This document shows positions 9,481 through 17,632 of a stretch of 64,000 nt of DNA, piece after piece. The stretch comes from Allobaileyella intestinalis (lineage in GTDB: Bacteria > Bacillota > Clostridia > Peptostreptococcales > Anaerovoracaceae), in assembly GCF_009695865.1 (NCBI RefSeq), contig NZ_VUNB01000002.1:124001-188000 (forward strand), read 5' to 3'. The translations under genes were made by a program, and so were the position numbers. Position 1 is the stretch's first letter. Every line of letters starts with the position of its first letter. Under the pieces are notes generated by a model. The model was not told the origin of the DNA and did not search any database. It saw only the letters and a program-made list of their open reading frames with translations.

Positions 9481-9837
9481 GGGAACGTAATGGTTTCGAC
9501 AGGGTTGTTGAACAGAGGTAAGCGAGCCGTAGTCGCCAAGTCTACGTAAAAAGTGGCAACTTAAATATAAACGCTAGAAATAATAATAGCAATTTCGCAC
9601 TGGCTGCTTAATTCAGCCCGCGGGTCGGCCCGATTCACCTGCAGATCGGTAAACCGGCCTCATATATGCAGGAAACTCCTGAGTGAAAGCCCGGAAGCTC
9701 AGGAACATTACGGGATAGCCTGACTGCAGTTTGCTGACAGACGGCAGGAAAGGTGAAAATCAAACTATCAGCTGCGCTCGGAGAAAATCTCCCGGATACA
9801 TTCTTGGACGTGGGTTCGACTCCCACCGTTTCCACCA
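9481..9837 (+). ncRNA. ssrA: Transfer-messenger RNA (tmRNA)
   Basis: With SmpB, tmRNA rescues stalled ribosomes and adds a degradation tag. The 5' end GGGAACG pairs with CGTTTCC just before the terminal ACCA (9834-9837), forming the seven-base-pair acceptor stem. A T-arm (GGGTTCGACTCCC) is present. The tag reading frame runs from 9573 to a TAA at 9609-9611 and encodes ARNNNSNFALAA, ending in the usual ALAA. Length 357 bases is normal. The 3' end is an integration hot spot: three degraded copies follow downstream. smpB lies separately at 40955-41425. Confidence 0.96.
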
Positions 9838-9845
9838 TTTTTGGG

Positions 9846-9919
9846 GGTTCAGAGGCAAGACTCTGGACCTTTTACATTGCAACGAATTCCGCTGATTTCA
9901 ATGGCCAGCGGATTTTTTT
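9846..9919 (+). terminator. Tandem terminators after ssrA (reference copy of the repeat)
   Basis: First hairpin: GGTTCAGAG (9846-9854) and CTCTGGACC (9861-9869), then TTTT. Second hairpin: TCCGCTG (9888-9894) and CAGCGGA (9906-9912), then TTTTTTT. Both recur after the ssrA 3'-end copy at 17301; the first also recurs after the copy at 19245. They therefore travelled as part of the duplicated unit. Confidence 0.8.
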
Positions 9920-10147
9920 GTGCCTTTTTTCAGACCCATACAAACCCTCTCAGACCCACCTGAAGCCATATGATCTGGGAAAAAATCTGGGATTTTTTTC
10001 GGCTCCCCTGCTATGAGGGGAGTCGAGATTGCCGCACAGTTGCGTCCGGAATTTTTTCTGTTCCATTTTCTCCGAGCTGATTTCGCATAATTGCAGGTCC
10101 GTCGGGAGTACATTATGCTGAAGAAAAATGAAGAAACGGAGGTAAGC

Positions 10148-10291
10148 ATGATGTTTGAACCGAGATATAAGCTGAGCTACGACGAACGCCGGATCATCGT
10201 TCTCTGTCTAATCGAAATGAAAAACAAGCTGATCCGGGAAAACCGCTACACCGATGCCATCGACGATCTCCTGGTGAAATTCATGGACTAG
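10148..10291 (+). CDS. Small conserved-looking protein of unknown function
   Basis: A 47-residue helical, charged protein (motifs 'YDERRIIVLCLIEMKN' and 'RYTDAIDDLLVKFMD'). GGAGG at 10138-10142 supports a start at 10148 or at the adjacent ATG 10151. The last 16 codons are repeated at 17482-17528 in a truncated copy, so the gene belongs to the mobile module. I do not recognise a family; small proteins of this kind occur in mobile elements. No function is assigned. Confidence 0.6.
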   Translation: MMFEPRYKLSYDERRIIVLCLIEMKNKLIRENRYTDAIDDLLVKFMD

Positions 10292-10320
10292 TTATCCTTC
10301 CGGCCGGAAGATGAATACAT

Positions 10321-10353
10321 GACCCTGCACAATCCGGTGCGGGGTCATTTTTC
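10321..10353 (+). terminator. Hairpin between the 47-residue gene and the next gene
   Basis: GACCCTGCAC and GTGCGGGGTC pair around a short loop and are followed by ATTTTT. The same hairpin occurs at about 17559-17589 in repeat unit B. It could be a terminator or an attenuator in the module. Confidence 0.65.
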
Positions 10354-10381
10354 TATCCGGCTTTCGGAGAAAGGATAAGAG

Positions 10382-10813
10382 ATGGCTACAACAAAGGAAA
10401 CAATGAAAATTATTGCGATGGGGCTGGGAGAAACCGGAGCCCGTGAAACAGAAAGCTGCGCAGGATGCCCGTTAGTGGATGCACTGGCAAGAAGAGCTGC
10501 GAAGCATTTTACTGAGATGACCGAGGAGATGGATGAGGAAACGGTCCTGGAGATTGTGCGTAAGCTGGAAACAGCGGCCTGTTCTGATGAACCGGACGCT
10601 ATGATCACACTTCTCGGCAGGATCTTCCGCCAGAATGGAATGGAATCCGCGGCAGCGGAAATGGAGGCACTGAGCTACTGCATCAGTGAAGTTCCCGATG
10701 CCTGCGGGGTATTTGCCGACTCGTTCTTTGATGACGGATATGTTGACTGGTACTGCGTGGAAGGCTGGCTTCGTGACATGTTTCCCAGCAAGGACCAGAA
10801 GCTGCTGAGTTAG
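10382..10813 (+). CDS. Hypothetical acidic protein, 143 residues
   Basis: Not recognised. It is acidic and mostly helical, with a 'CAGCP' cysteine pair near residue 28 and several D/E-rich segments. AAAGGA lies seven bases before the ATG. The upstream region and the first four codons are shared with the 54-residue gene at 17619, after which the two sequences diverge completely. It is followed closely by a truncated parA, so it may be a cargo or partition-linked gene of the element (inference). Confidence 0.65.
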   Translation: MATTKETMKIIAMGLGETGARETESCAGCPLVDALARRAAKHFTEMTEEMDEETVLEIVRKLETAACSDEPDAMITLLGRIFRQNGMESAAAEMEALSYCISEVPDACGVFADSFFDDGYVDWYCVEGWLRDMFPSKDQKLLS

Positions 10814-10823
10814 GAGGTTAGGA

Positions 10824-10892
10824 ATGGCAAAATGCGAAACCATTGCGATCTGCAATCAGAAAGGAGGCGTGGGAAAAACCACACCCAGTTAA
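10824..10892 (+). pseudogene. Truncated ParA/Soj-type ATPase (N-terminal stub)
   Basis: After AGGAGG, a reading frame of 22 codons begins like a ParA ATPase and carries the deviant Walker A motif KGGVGKTT, then stops. Intact ParA proteins are about 250-270 residues and partition plasmids or elements. The break falls just after the P-loop, and the following DNA encodes an unrelated fragment in another frame. This is direct evidence that a plasmid-like or conjugative module was once present. Confidence 0.85.
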
Positions 10893-11017
10893 TCCCAATC
10901 GAGTCAGGGGAAATTGCAAAAATCATCATTCCCGTGGATTCAACAGAGGATGATTTACTTATGATTCGGGACATGTTAGATGTGATTTTAAAGAGAAAAT
11001 TTAAGATTGAGTTATAA
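10893..11017 (+). pseudogene. 3' fragment of an unknown gene
   Basis: In a different frame from the parA stub, about 40 codons ending at 11015-11017 read as a plausible protein tail (…'AKIIIPVDSTEDDLLMIRD'…'KRKFKIEL'). It has no start of its own. It probably marks the other side of the deletion that cut parA. The family is not recognised. Confidence 0.45.
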
Positions 11018-11078
11018 GGACTATAAAGACTATGGATAAGTTTGTTGAAAGGAGGTGGTTGGCGAACCAGGTATACCG

Positions 11079-11636
11079 ATGCTTCTGGATTTAAAAAACA
11101 CGCAAATACCTCGGAGCCTGATTCCTTTCGAAAAGGCGAGCCGAACAAAGAACAAAAGACAGTATGTACATTTCTATATGCATGACAAGTACTTTGCCAG
11201 AGTTCTGACGGCAACCGATAAGTATCTTGGCTTATTCAAAGAATTTGACGGAGTCATTACACCGGACTGTACGCTTCTAGTAAACCAGGCCCCATGCATT
11301 CAGCAAACGAATACATATTTCAATCGAGCGGTAGGGTTTTATCTTCAGAAACAAGGAATTCCAGTTATACCAAATATAAGATGGAGTGACGAAAGAAGCT
11401 TTGATTATTGCTTTCTTGGAGTCCCAAAGCATGGTATCGTGTGTATAAGTACACACGGCTGCATAAGAAGTGCTGAGGACAAAAGACTGATGGAAGTAGG
11501 CGTTGAAGAGATGCTACGAGTCTTAGAGCCTTCAGATGTACTTGTTCATGGATACATGCCAGAAAAGGTTTTCGGCAGATTCTACCAATATGCGAAGTTT
11601 CATTGGATAATGGCAAAGGCTATGTCACCAAGATGA
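11079..11636 (+). CDS. DUF4417 family protein, probably 3'-truncated
   Basis: A protein of about 185 residues resembling DUF4417, a family common in phages and integrative elements with no known function. Visible: the 'LIPFEKA' start, 'FDGVITPDCTLL', 'GIPVIPNIRWSDERS' and 'VLVHGYMPEKVF'. A GTG at 11055 is an alternative start, but it overlaps the only GGAGG. The ending after 'FYQYAKFH' is odd: the last residues ('MAKAMSPR') come from a neighbouring fragment read in another frame, so the natural C-terminus seems lost. Confidence 0.7.
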   Translation: MLLDLKNTQIPRSLIPFEKASRTKNKRQYVHFYMHDKYFARVLTATDKYLGLFKEFDGVITPDCTLLVNQAPCIQQTNTYFNRAVGFYLQKQGIPVIPNIRWSDERSFDYCFLGVPKHGIVCISTHGCIRSAEDKRLMEVGVEEMLRVLEPSDVLVHGYMPEKVFGRFYQYAKFHWIMAKAMSPR

Positions 11637-11769
11637 AGACGGTACAATTCTTTCATACCGTGAAGTATCCTCCTCGGACGGATCTCCCGCTGTTGAAATA
11701 AACATAAGGCAAAGCGACGATCACGGTGATATAAAGTATCAGAAAATACATTTCGTAAAAGGAGAATAA
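11606..11769 (+). pseudogene. Frameshifted 3' remnant of an unknown gene
   Basis: One frame reads 'DNGKGYVTK' and another continues 'DEDGTILSYREVSSSDG' through 'HFVKGE' to a stop at 11767-11769. A single-base loss near 11634 would join them. The join to the DUF4417 frame near 11606 suggests two gene ends fused by deletion. No family is assigned. Confidence 0.45.
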
Positions 11770-11770
11770 A

Positions 11771-12328
11771 ATGATTAGCATAGATATGAGGTTTAACCAG
11801 AACACTGTACGATCGCTGATTGGCAAGACCTTGGCGAAATACAGATGTGATAGGTTTGTTTTCACAAACAGCGTGACTCAAAGAGTTGGTTTTTTCATAG
11901 ATGATAAAGTGTACAATCTTACTAATTGTCAGGAAACAGTCGATTATTTCGGACATACTGATGATGTAGCTGTGTCAAGATTTGAAGAAACAACGGAAGA
12001 TGAGATTAAATCTGCATTTGCTGATGTAGAACAAATTGATACACCAATAGGAGCATCTATTGACGAGATAAGGCTTGTAAATGAAAATCAACGTATATCT
12101 GTAAACGGCGAATGTACTTACGATATTTGGCTCACAAGAGCAATCATCTTTATAGTAGATGGCCGGGAGGTGTTATTTGAAAAAGATGTCGTCCCGTTCT
12201 CGGAAGAAATAATCATATTGAAAGGATATGATCTTGAAAATCAATTATCTGATGGGGGCGCTTTTCTGGAAGGCTGGGATGAAGGTATAGTACCTGAGTG
12301 CCATCGCCATACTGTGATTTTCCACTAA
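11771..12328 (+). CDS. Hypothetical protein, 185 residues
   Basis: No family recognised. It is acidic, mostly beta-rich by eye, with no signal peptide or membrane segment. AAAAGGAG precedes the ATG with good spacing. Codon use is more AT-rich than in flanking housekeeping genes, which fits foreign origin. It starts two bases after the stop of the preceding remnant, so it may have been the distal gene of a lost operon. Confidence 0.6.
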   Translation: MISIDMRFNQNTVRSLIGKTLAKYRCDRFVFTNSVTQRVGFFIDDKVYNLTNCQETVDYFGHTDDVAVSRFEETTEDEIKSAFADVEQIDTPIGASIDEIRLVNENQRISVNGECTYDIWLTRAIIFIVDGREVLFEKDVVPFSEEIIILKGYDLENQLSDGGAFLEGWDEGIVPECHRHTVIFH

Positions 12329-12344
12329 TTGTTTTAATTTGTAG

Positions 12345-12374
12345 AGGCGGCATTGATCCTATATGCCGCCTTTG
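12345..12374 (+). terminator. Hairpin terminator after the 185-residue gene
   Basis: AGGCGGCAT (12345-12353) and ATGCCGCCT (12363-12371) pair perfectly. The T-run is short. Confidence 0.6.
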
Positions 12375-12465
12375 CAGTGGCATTAGAATAGGCTTTTGGT
12401 TCCATTCAATAAGGCTCATACAGAACTACACAGCAATAGGAATTCGGGGCGAAAAGGTCGCAATC

Positions 12466-12531
12466 TTGGTCGGGGATGCTCCCGCCGTTTCCACCAAATT
12501 TTGCCTGAGATTCAGATGATCTCGGGTTTTT
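12466..12531 (+). repeat. Degraded ssrA 3' end (attachment-site remnant 1)
   Basis: The segment from CTTGG at 12465 to CCGTTTCCACCA at 12485-12496 matches the ssrA T-arm and acceptor end; the last 12 bases are identical to ssrA 9826-9837. As at ssrA, a hairpin with a T-run follows at once (CCTGAGAT/ATCTCGGG, then TTTTT, 12504-12531). It differs in type from the copies at 17301 and 19245, so it probably came from a different integration event. Confidence 0.75.
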
Positions 12532-12629
12532 ATTTGCTAGAAGTCCTATGATAAATGCAAAGTAATTTGCAAAAGTCATAGGACTTTTTGTATAATATCT
12601 GCAAATAGGGCATGACTTTTGGAGGTAAT

Positions 12630-13946
12630 ATGTATAGAGAAATAATAAGCGATCTTGTAAAGTGGAAAGAAAGCAGGCGCAGAAAACCACTTTTGATGAC
12701 CGGAGTCAGACAGTGCGGCAAGACTTATATTATTAATGAGTTCGGAAGGACGTGTTTTGAGAACATGGTATATCTGAACTTTGAGGAGTCCGAAAATGCA
12801 GGAGCGATCTTTGACTATGACTTTGATGTGGATAGGATCATGTCTGAAATCGGATTTCTCACAGGCAAAGTCATCGTACCGGGAGAGACTCTTCTTTTTC
12901 TCGATGAAATCCAGAACTGTCCGAGGGCTATCACTGCGCTCAAATATTTCTGTGAAAATAAGCAGGAACTCCATGTTATATGCGCAGGATCTCTGCTGGG
13001 TGTTGCAATAAGAAGGGAACATATATCATTCCCTGTAGGAAAGGTAAACCGGCTTCAGCTATATCCGATGAGCTTTAAGGAATTCGTTATTGCCAGCGGG
13101 CGAAAGAATCTGATCGAGATATTAGGGAATTGGCCAACAGACAGAGCGGTCCCGGATCTGTATGCTGTTCCTATGAAAAAAATGCTGAAGGATTATTACA
13201 TAGTCGGTGGGATGCCTGAGGCAGTCCAGACCTGGCTCGATACTCACGATTATGATGAGGTTACAGAAGTCCAGAGAGAGATTCTGAAGGACTATGGGGA
13301 TGACTTTACCAAATATGCACCAATCAAAGATGTGCCAAAAATCAGATGGATATGGGATTCCATTCCTGTGCAGCTAGCAAAGGAAAACAATAAATTTGTG
13401 TTTTCGCATGTGAAAGCAGGCAAGAGATCTGCAGAACTCGAGGATTCACTGCAATGGCTGAGCGATGCAGGCCTCATAACGCAGTGCTTTATGGTTGAGA
13501 AACCGGAACTGCCTCTGGCAGGATTTGCAGACAGGACGTATTTCAAGGTATATATGTCGGATCTTGGTCTGCTAAGAGTCAGATCCGGACTCTCGGCAGA
13601 AACTATTCTTGGCGAAACAGGCATGTATGCCCGGTTTAAGGGTGCGTTTTCAGAGAACTATGTATTTAATGAGCTTGTCTCAGTAAATAAGGAGCCATAC
13701 TTCTGGCGTTCAGGCAATACTGCTGAAGTAGACTTTATATATGAGGACAAGGCGCGTCTGATACCGGTAGAAGTGAAAGCTGCAGACAATACCCAGGCTA
13801 AGAGCTATAAACAGTTCTGCAAGAAGTATCAGCCGGAATTTGGCTTCAAATTATCCGAGAAAAACATCGCTATAAATATGTGCGAGCAAACAACGACCTG
13901 CAGTTTGCCGTTATATATGAACTGGAATGTGGATCAATACTATTGA
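12630..13946 (+). CDS. AAA-family ATPase with DUF4143 domain
   Basis: A 438-residue protein of the large bacterial AAA_14/DUF4143 family, whose role is unclear. The N-terminal ATPase has the Walker A motif GVRQCGKT near residue 27, 'FLDEIQNCPRAI' as Walker B, and 'CAGSLLG'. The C-terminal DUF4143 half has a nuclease-like 'FWRSGNTAEVDFI' and 'LIPVEVKA'. The start at 12630 follows GGAGG; an ATG at 12612 precedes that ribosome site. It lies just after an ssrA-end remnant, first in its segment. These proteins often sit in variable regions, but a defence role here would be speculation. Confidence 0.88.
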   Translation: MYREIISDLVKWKESRRRKPLLMTGVRQCGKTYIINEFGRTCFENMVYLNFEESENAGAIFDYDFDVDRIMSEIGFLTGKVIVPGETLLFLDEIQNCPRAITALKYFCENKQELHVICAGSLLGVAIRREHISFPVGKVNRLQLYPMSFKEFVIASGRKNLIEILGNWPTDRAVPDLYAVPMKKMLKDYYIVGGMPEAVQTWLDTHDYDEVTEVQREILKDYGDDFTKYAPIKDVPKIRWIWDSIPVQLAKENNKFVFSHVKAGKRSAELEDSLQWLSDAGLITQCFMVEKPELPLAGFADRTYFKVYMSDLGLLRVRSGLSAETILGETGMYARFKGAFSENYVFNELVSVNKEPYFWRSGNTAEVDFIYEDKARLIPVEVKAADNTQAKSYKQFCKKYQPEFGFKLSEKNIAINMCEQTTTCSLPLYMNWNVDQYY

Positions 13947-14149
13947 GCACATGGAATAAGAAAAATGAGGAGACAACTTGGGAACGTGGGAGACAACAGA
14001 AGCAAATGCCTTGGAACAACTCCAAGGCATATATTGTGCATTGATTATGCTATTATTAAGTAAAAGGATGAAAAAATCCAGAAAAGACCAAGTTTTTCAT
14101 TGAAGGTGATGGTATACACGATTCACAAAATGTGCCGGAGGAAAGTGTG

Positions 14150-14962
14150 ATGAAAGCTGAAGAGCTTAGAATTGGTGATGTATCAAAGATGCTTCAGATA
14201 TCAGATCAGATGATCAGGTATTATGAAAAAAAGGGCATAATACATCCGAAGAGAAGCGAAGACGGCAAGTACAGGATCTATTCGATGGCTGATGTTTTTA
14301 TGCTCATAGATGCCATTAAATACAAGGAATGGGGAATGAACCTTGGTGAAATAGGTTCAATGGTCACGGGAGACTATTATAAGAAGGTTACGGAAAAGCT
14401 TTCTGAAATGGAATCCCGGCTTACGAATGAAATAGAATATAAAAGTCTGTACAAGACAAGGATGAAGCAGCTGAAAAAGAAGCTCCGAATCTGCAGATAT
14501 AATTTAGGCAAATACATTGTATTGGAAAAGGAAGCATCGGAGATGTTTTTCTGCAGCAAATCAGATGGCGATAAATATGACCGCCTCATATCGGATGAAC
14601 AAATGGTTTCACAAATATTTGATAGCCGGAATATATCTTTTTTCGACAATTGTGTAGAATTCAACGATGAAGGGCAAACCTGGTGGTATAAGATCGATAA
14701 GACATATTATGAGGGACTGAAAATAAAAGACAGTGGGAATAAAAAAACAGTACCGAAGCAACTTTGCCTGTGCACTTTCGTAAATATGGGCGAGATGGGA
14801 GACTTTACCGGAAAACTGCCGAGAGAAATCAACGGATATATCCAGGATAATGGATATAATCTTGCTGGAGTGCCAAGAGGAATCATCATCGGAAGAGGAT
14901 ATGATGAAAGCGGATCATTCAAGCGGATGATGGAAATAGAGGTTCCTATAGAGATAGAATGA
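14150..14962 (+). CDS. MerR-family transcriptional regulator
   Basis: A 270-residue regulator. The N-terminal winged-helix MerR domain (residues 1-70: 'RIGDVSKMLQISDQMIRYYEKKGIIHP') is followed by a coiled coil and a C-terminal effector-like domain of about 150 residues. GGAGGA is seven bases before the ATG; an upstream in-frame ATG at 14132 has no site. It lies directly upstream of the flavin reductase at 15193, whose promoter has the stretched spacing MerR proteins act on. The ligand is unknown. Confidence 0.88.
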   Translation: MKAEELRIGDVSKMLQISDQMIRYYEKKGIIHPKRSEDGKYRIYSMADVFMLIDAIKYKEWGMNLGEIGSMVTGDYYKKVTEKLSEMESRLTNEIEYKSLYKTRMKQLKKKLRICRYNLGKYIVLEKEASEMFFCSKSDGDKYDRLISDEQMVSQIFDSRNISFFDNCVEFNDEGQTWWYKIDKTYYEGLKIKDSGNKKTVPKQLCLCTFVNMGEMGDFTGKLPREINGYIQDNGYNLAGVPRGIIIGRGYDESGSFKRMMEIEVPIEIE

Positions 14963-15005
14963 ACCGGTCAATTCAGATGATCTATAACGGTTATAGGTCA
15001 AAATT

Positions 15006-15047
15006 ACAGCTCTGGATGTATGAGTACAAATAACAGAGCTGTTTTTT
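15006..15047 (+). terminator. Terminator after the MerR gene
   Basis: ACAGCTCTG (15006-15014) and CAGAGCTGT (15034-15042) pair over nine bases, then TTTTTT. It separates the regulator from its presumed target. Confidence 0.75.
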
Positions 15048-15114
15048 GTGCATATAGAAATAAAAACCCCGACCCTTCCCTGCAAAATTCGTTAAAAAAA
15101 CAACAAAACAATGC

Positions 15115-15145
15115 TTGACTCTGTAATGGTTACAGAAATTAAGCT
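15115..15145 (+). promoter_or_regulatory. MerR-type promoter with operator dyad
   Basis: TTGACT (15115-15120) and TAAGCT (15140-15145) are 19 bases apart, the overlong spacing of MerR-controlled promoters. The spacer holds the perfect dyad CTGTAAtggTTACAG (15121-15135). The elements are close to the classical mer promoter (TTGACT-N19-TAAGGT). The reductase starts 47 bases downstream. The adjacent MerR protein is the obvious candidate regulator. Confidence 0.85.
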
Positions 15146-15192
15146 ATAGGTGTCAGAAGAAATACAGCAGATATGTTAACAAGGAGGAAGAC

Positions 15193-17118
15193 ATGCTGGA
15201 CGTATTATTCACACCTAAGAAGATTGGTAATTGCGAGATACCAAACAGACTGGTAGTACCTGCAATGGTAACTAACGTATGTAATCCGGACGGAACACTG
15301 ACTGAGAGATTCATCAAGTATCATGAAGAAAAAGCCAAAGGCGGTTGGGGCCTGATAATAGTCGAGGACTACGGCGTAACAGAATCAGCAAAGGGATATG
15401 CTTACATCTCTGGCTTCTATAACGATGATCAGATAGCAGAAAACATTAAACTTACGAACACAGTACATGAATACGGGAGCAAGATCTTCTGCCAGATCTA
15501 TCACTCTGGAAAGCAGAAGATGCCGGATGCACCGGGAGAGTGCGTTGCTCCATCTGCAATAAAAGACCCGATGGCTATGAACATGCCAAGAGAAATGACG
15601 GTTGAAGAAATACATAATGTAGTAAAAGCTTTCGGAGAAGCGGCTGCGCGCGCAAAAAAAGCAGGATTTGATGGTATAGATATCCATGCAGGACATGGAT
15701 ATCTGATTGCGCAGTTCCTTTCAGGCTTTATCAATAAGAGAACTGATGAATATGGTGGATGCTTTGCCAATAGGATCAGATTTTTCGATGAGGTATATGC
15801 GGAGGTACGCAAAAAAGTAGGTGCTGATTATCCTGTAATTGTCAGATTTTCTGTAAATGAATATATAACCGGCGGCAGAACCGAGTGCGAAAGTTATGCT
15901 CTGGCGCGTCATTTCGATGAGCTCGGCGTAGACGCCATACATGTTACAAATGGATGCTATGCGTCAGAACCTAATCATCAGGTGATCTCTTCCATGTTTG
16001 CTGTTAATGGAATGAATGCAGATGCTGCAGCACAGATCAGGGAGCTTGTATCTTGCCCGGTAATTACGGTAAATAAAATCAACGAGCCGATGATGGCCGA
16101 CACAGTTCTCAAAATGGGAAAGGCGGACTTTATTGCGGTAGGCAGAGGAAGCCTTGCAGATCCTTACTTCCCGGCAAAGGCAAAAGAGGGAAGACTTGAT
16201 GAGATCAATCACTGCATTGGCTGTCTCCAGGGATGCCTCGGAGAAACTTTCAAAGGGAACTTCACATGCCTTGTGAATCCAAGGGTAACACGCGAGTATG
16301 AAAATGATCTGTCCAAAGCAGAAACAGGAAAGAAGGTAATGATAGTAGGTGCGGGTCCTGCAGGCCTTATGGCAGCAAGAACAGCAGCAATCCGCGGTCA
16401 TGAAGTCGACGTTTATGACAGGGATACACACTTTGGTGGAGCATTCAGGAGCGCTTCATATCCTATGGGCAAGGGCATTCTTGCAACAGTTATCTCAAGC
16501 TACAGAGCACAGTGTGAGAAGCTTGGTGTAAAGTTCCACATGGGATGCGATGTAAATGAAGAACTGATTGCCGAAGTAAAGCCGGATTCAATCATCCTTG
16601 CAACAGGATCAAGACCATTCACACCACCGATAGACGGCATCAAGGACAGAGAGATTCTTACAGCTGAAGATGTTCTCCTCGGAAACGTTGATGTTCCACA
16701 GGGCCCGGTCGTAGTATGCGGCGGTGGAGAAGTTGGCGGTGAAACTGCAGAGTTCATCTCCCAGACCAATCGTGACGTCACTATTCTGGAGATGCGTCCT
16801 AACATCTTTGTCGAGATGTTCCCATGGAACAGGGTGCCGACAATGGAGCGTTTGTACAAGCAGCAGGTGAAGATCATTACCAACGCTACAGTATCAAAGA
16901 TCGCTTCCGATGCTGTTATATATAAGGATCAGAACGGTCAGGAAGTAGAGATTCCTGCAGCAACAGTAGTATCTGCATTCGGATACAGGAACTACAATCC
17001 GCTTGAGGAAGTTGCTAAAAAACACTGTGCTGACGTACATGTAATCGGCAGTGCCGTAAAAGCAGGAAATGCTCTTACAGCAATCCGTGAAGGATATGAT
17101 ACAGGACTGGCACTGTAA
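15193..17118 (+). CDS. Old-yellow-enzyme type NADH:flavin oxidoreductase (2,4-dienoyl-CoA/enoate reductase family)
   Basis: A 641-residue three-cofactor reductase. Residues 1-340 form the FMN-binding TIM barrel, with 'IHAGHGYLIAQFLS' and 'NKRTDEYGG'. A four-cysteine cluster (C-x2-C-x3-C-x11-C, from 'CIGCLQGC') binds 4Fe-4S. The C-terminal FAD/NAD part starts with 'GAGPAGLMAA', and a second dinucleotide motif 'VCGGGEVGGE' follows. Length and order match FadH, enoate reductase and BaiCD/BaiH enzymes that reduce C=C bonds. AAGGAGG precedes the ATG. MerR control suggests induction by a particular unsaturated or electrophilic substrate (inference). Confidence 0.92.
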   Translation: MLDVLFTPKKIGNCEIPNRLVVPAMVTNVCNPDGTLTERFIKYHEEKAKGGWGLIIVEDYGVTESAKGYAYISGFYNDDQIAENIKLTNTVHEYGSKIFCQIYHSGKQKMPDAPGECVAPSAIKDPMAMNMPREMTVEEIHNVVKAFGEAAARAKKAGFDGIDIHAGHGYLIAQFLSGFINKRTDEYGGCFANRIRFFDEVYAEVRKKVGADYPVIVRFSVNEYITGGRTECESYALARHFDELGVDAIHVTNGCYASEPNHQVISSMFAVNGMNADAAAQIRELVSCPVITVNKINEPMMADTVLKMGKADFIAVGRGSLADPYFPAKAKEGRLDEINHCIGCLQGCLGETFKGNFTCLVNPRVTREYENDLSKAETGKKVMIVGAGPAGLMAARTAAIRGHEVDVYDRDTHFGGAFRSASYPMGKGILATVISSYRAQCEKLGVKFHMGCDVNEELIAEVKPDSIILATGSRPFTPPIDGIKDREILTAEDVLLGNVDVPQGPVVVCGGGEVGGETAEFISQTNRDVTILEMRPNIFVEMFPWNRVPTMERLYKQQVKIITNATVSKIASDAVIYKDQNGQEVEIPAATVVSAFGYRNYNPLEEVAKKHCADVHVIGSAVKAGNALTAIREGYDTGLAL

Positions 17119-17137
17119 TAGATATAAAAACAATGAG

Positions 17138-17171
17138 AGCTCAGCTTAACAGCTGAGCTTTTTCTTTTTAG
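17138..17171 (+). terminator. Terminator after the flavin reductase
   Basis: AGCTCAGCT (17138-17146) and AGCTGAGCT (17151-17159) pair perfectly and are followed by a T-rich run. Confidence 0.85.
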
Positions 17172-17300
17172 AAAAATACATAGGGAGTACAATTTCAATG
17201 ACAGAAAATACTGAAAAAGACCTGCTCAGATGTGGCGCAAACCTATGTCGGAGTCCGCAATTGAGTCCGCAGGGTTTTAGAAACGTTGAAAAACCAATAC

Positions 17301-17632
17301 TTGGACCCAGGTTCGATTCATGTCGTCTCCACCATTTTTTGGGGTTCAGAGGCAAAACTCTGGACCTTTTACATTGCAACGAATTCCGCTGATTTCAATG
17401 GCCAGCGGATTTTTTGCGCCTTTTTTCAGACGCATACAAACCCTCTCAGACCCACCTGAAGCCATGTAATCTGGGAAAACCACTACACCGATGCCATCGA
17501 CGATCTCATGGTGAAATTCATGGACTAGTTATCCTTCCGGCCGGAAGATGAATACATGACCCTGCACAATCCGGTGCGGGGTTATTTTTATATCCGGCTT
17601 TCGTAGAAAGCATAAGAGATGGCTACAACAAT
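17301..17632 (+). repeat. Repeat unit B: degraded ssrA 3' end plus element flank
   Basis: The first 34 bases (17301-17334, ending CTCCACCA) are a divergent ssrA T-arm and acceptor end. Then come the same two terminators and flank as in unit A, up to 'atctgggaaaa' at about 17480. There the sequence jumps to the equivalent of 10240 in unit A and continues to 17632. The T-arm here resembles the copy at 19245 more than resident ssrA. This is most simply an old attachment site with an internal deletion. Confidence 0.85.

Larger units (their letters stand above)
9804..10395 (+). repeat. Repeat unit A, next to intact ssrA
   Basis: The stretch 9804-9985 and the stretch 10230-10395 reappear, joined together, as repeat unit B at 17301-17632. 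The first stretch holds the ssrA 3' end, both terminators and a conserved flank. The second holds the end of a 47-residue gene, a hairpin and the first codons of the next gene. About 259 bases between them are missing from unit B. A third, shorter copy is at 19245-19351. Confidence 0.85.

Noticed and set aside
13976-13996. 'gggaacgtgggagac', resembling the 5' end of tmRNA (GGGAACGT)
   Set aside because: The match is only eight bases and no tmRNA body or pairing partner follows; the remnants in this zone are all 3' ends.
17301-17334. A possible tRNA gene 3' half (GGTTCGATTC plus CCACCA)
   Set aside because: No cloverleaf can be built upstream, and the following terminator and flank are those of the ssrA repeat, so it is an ssrA 3'-end remnant.
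17198-17392. A 64-codon open frame across repeat unit B
   Set aside because: It reads through the repeat and the terminator hairpin; its C-terminal part is just translated repeat, and no ribosome site is present.
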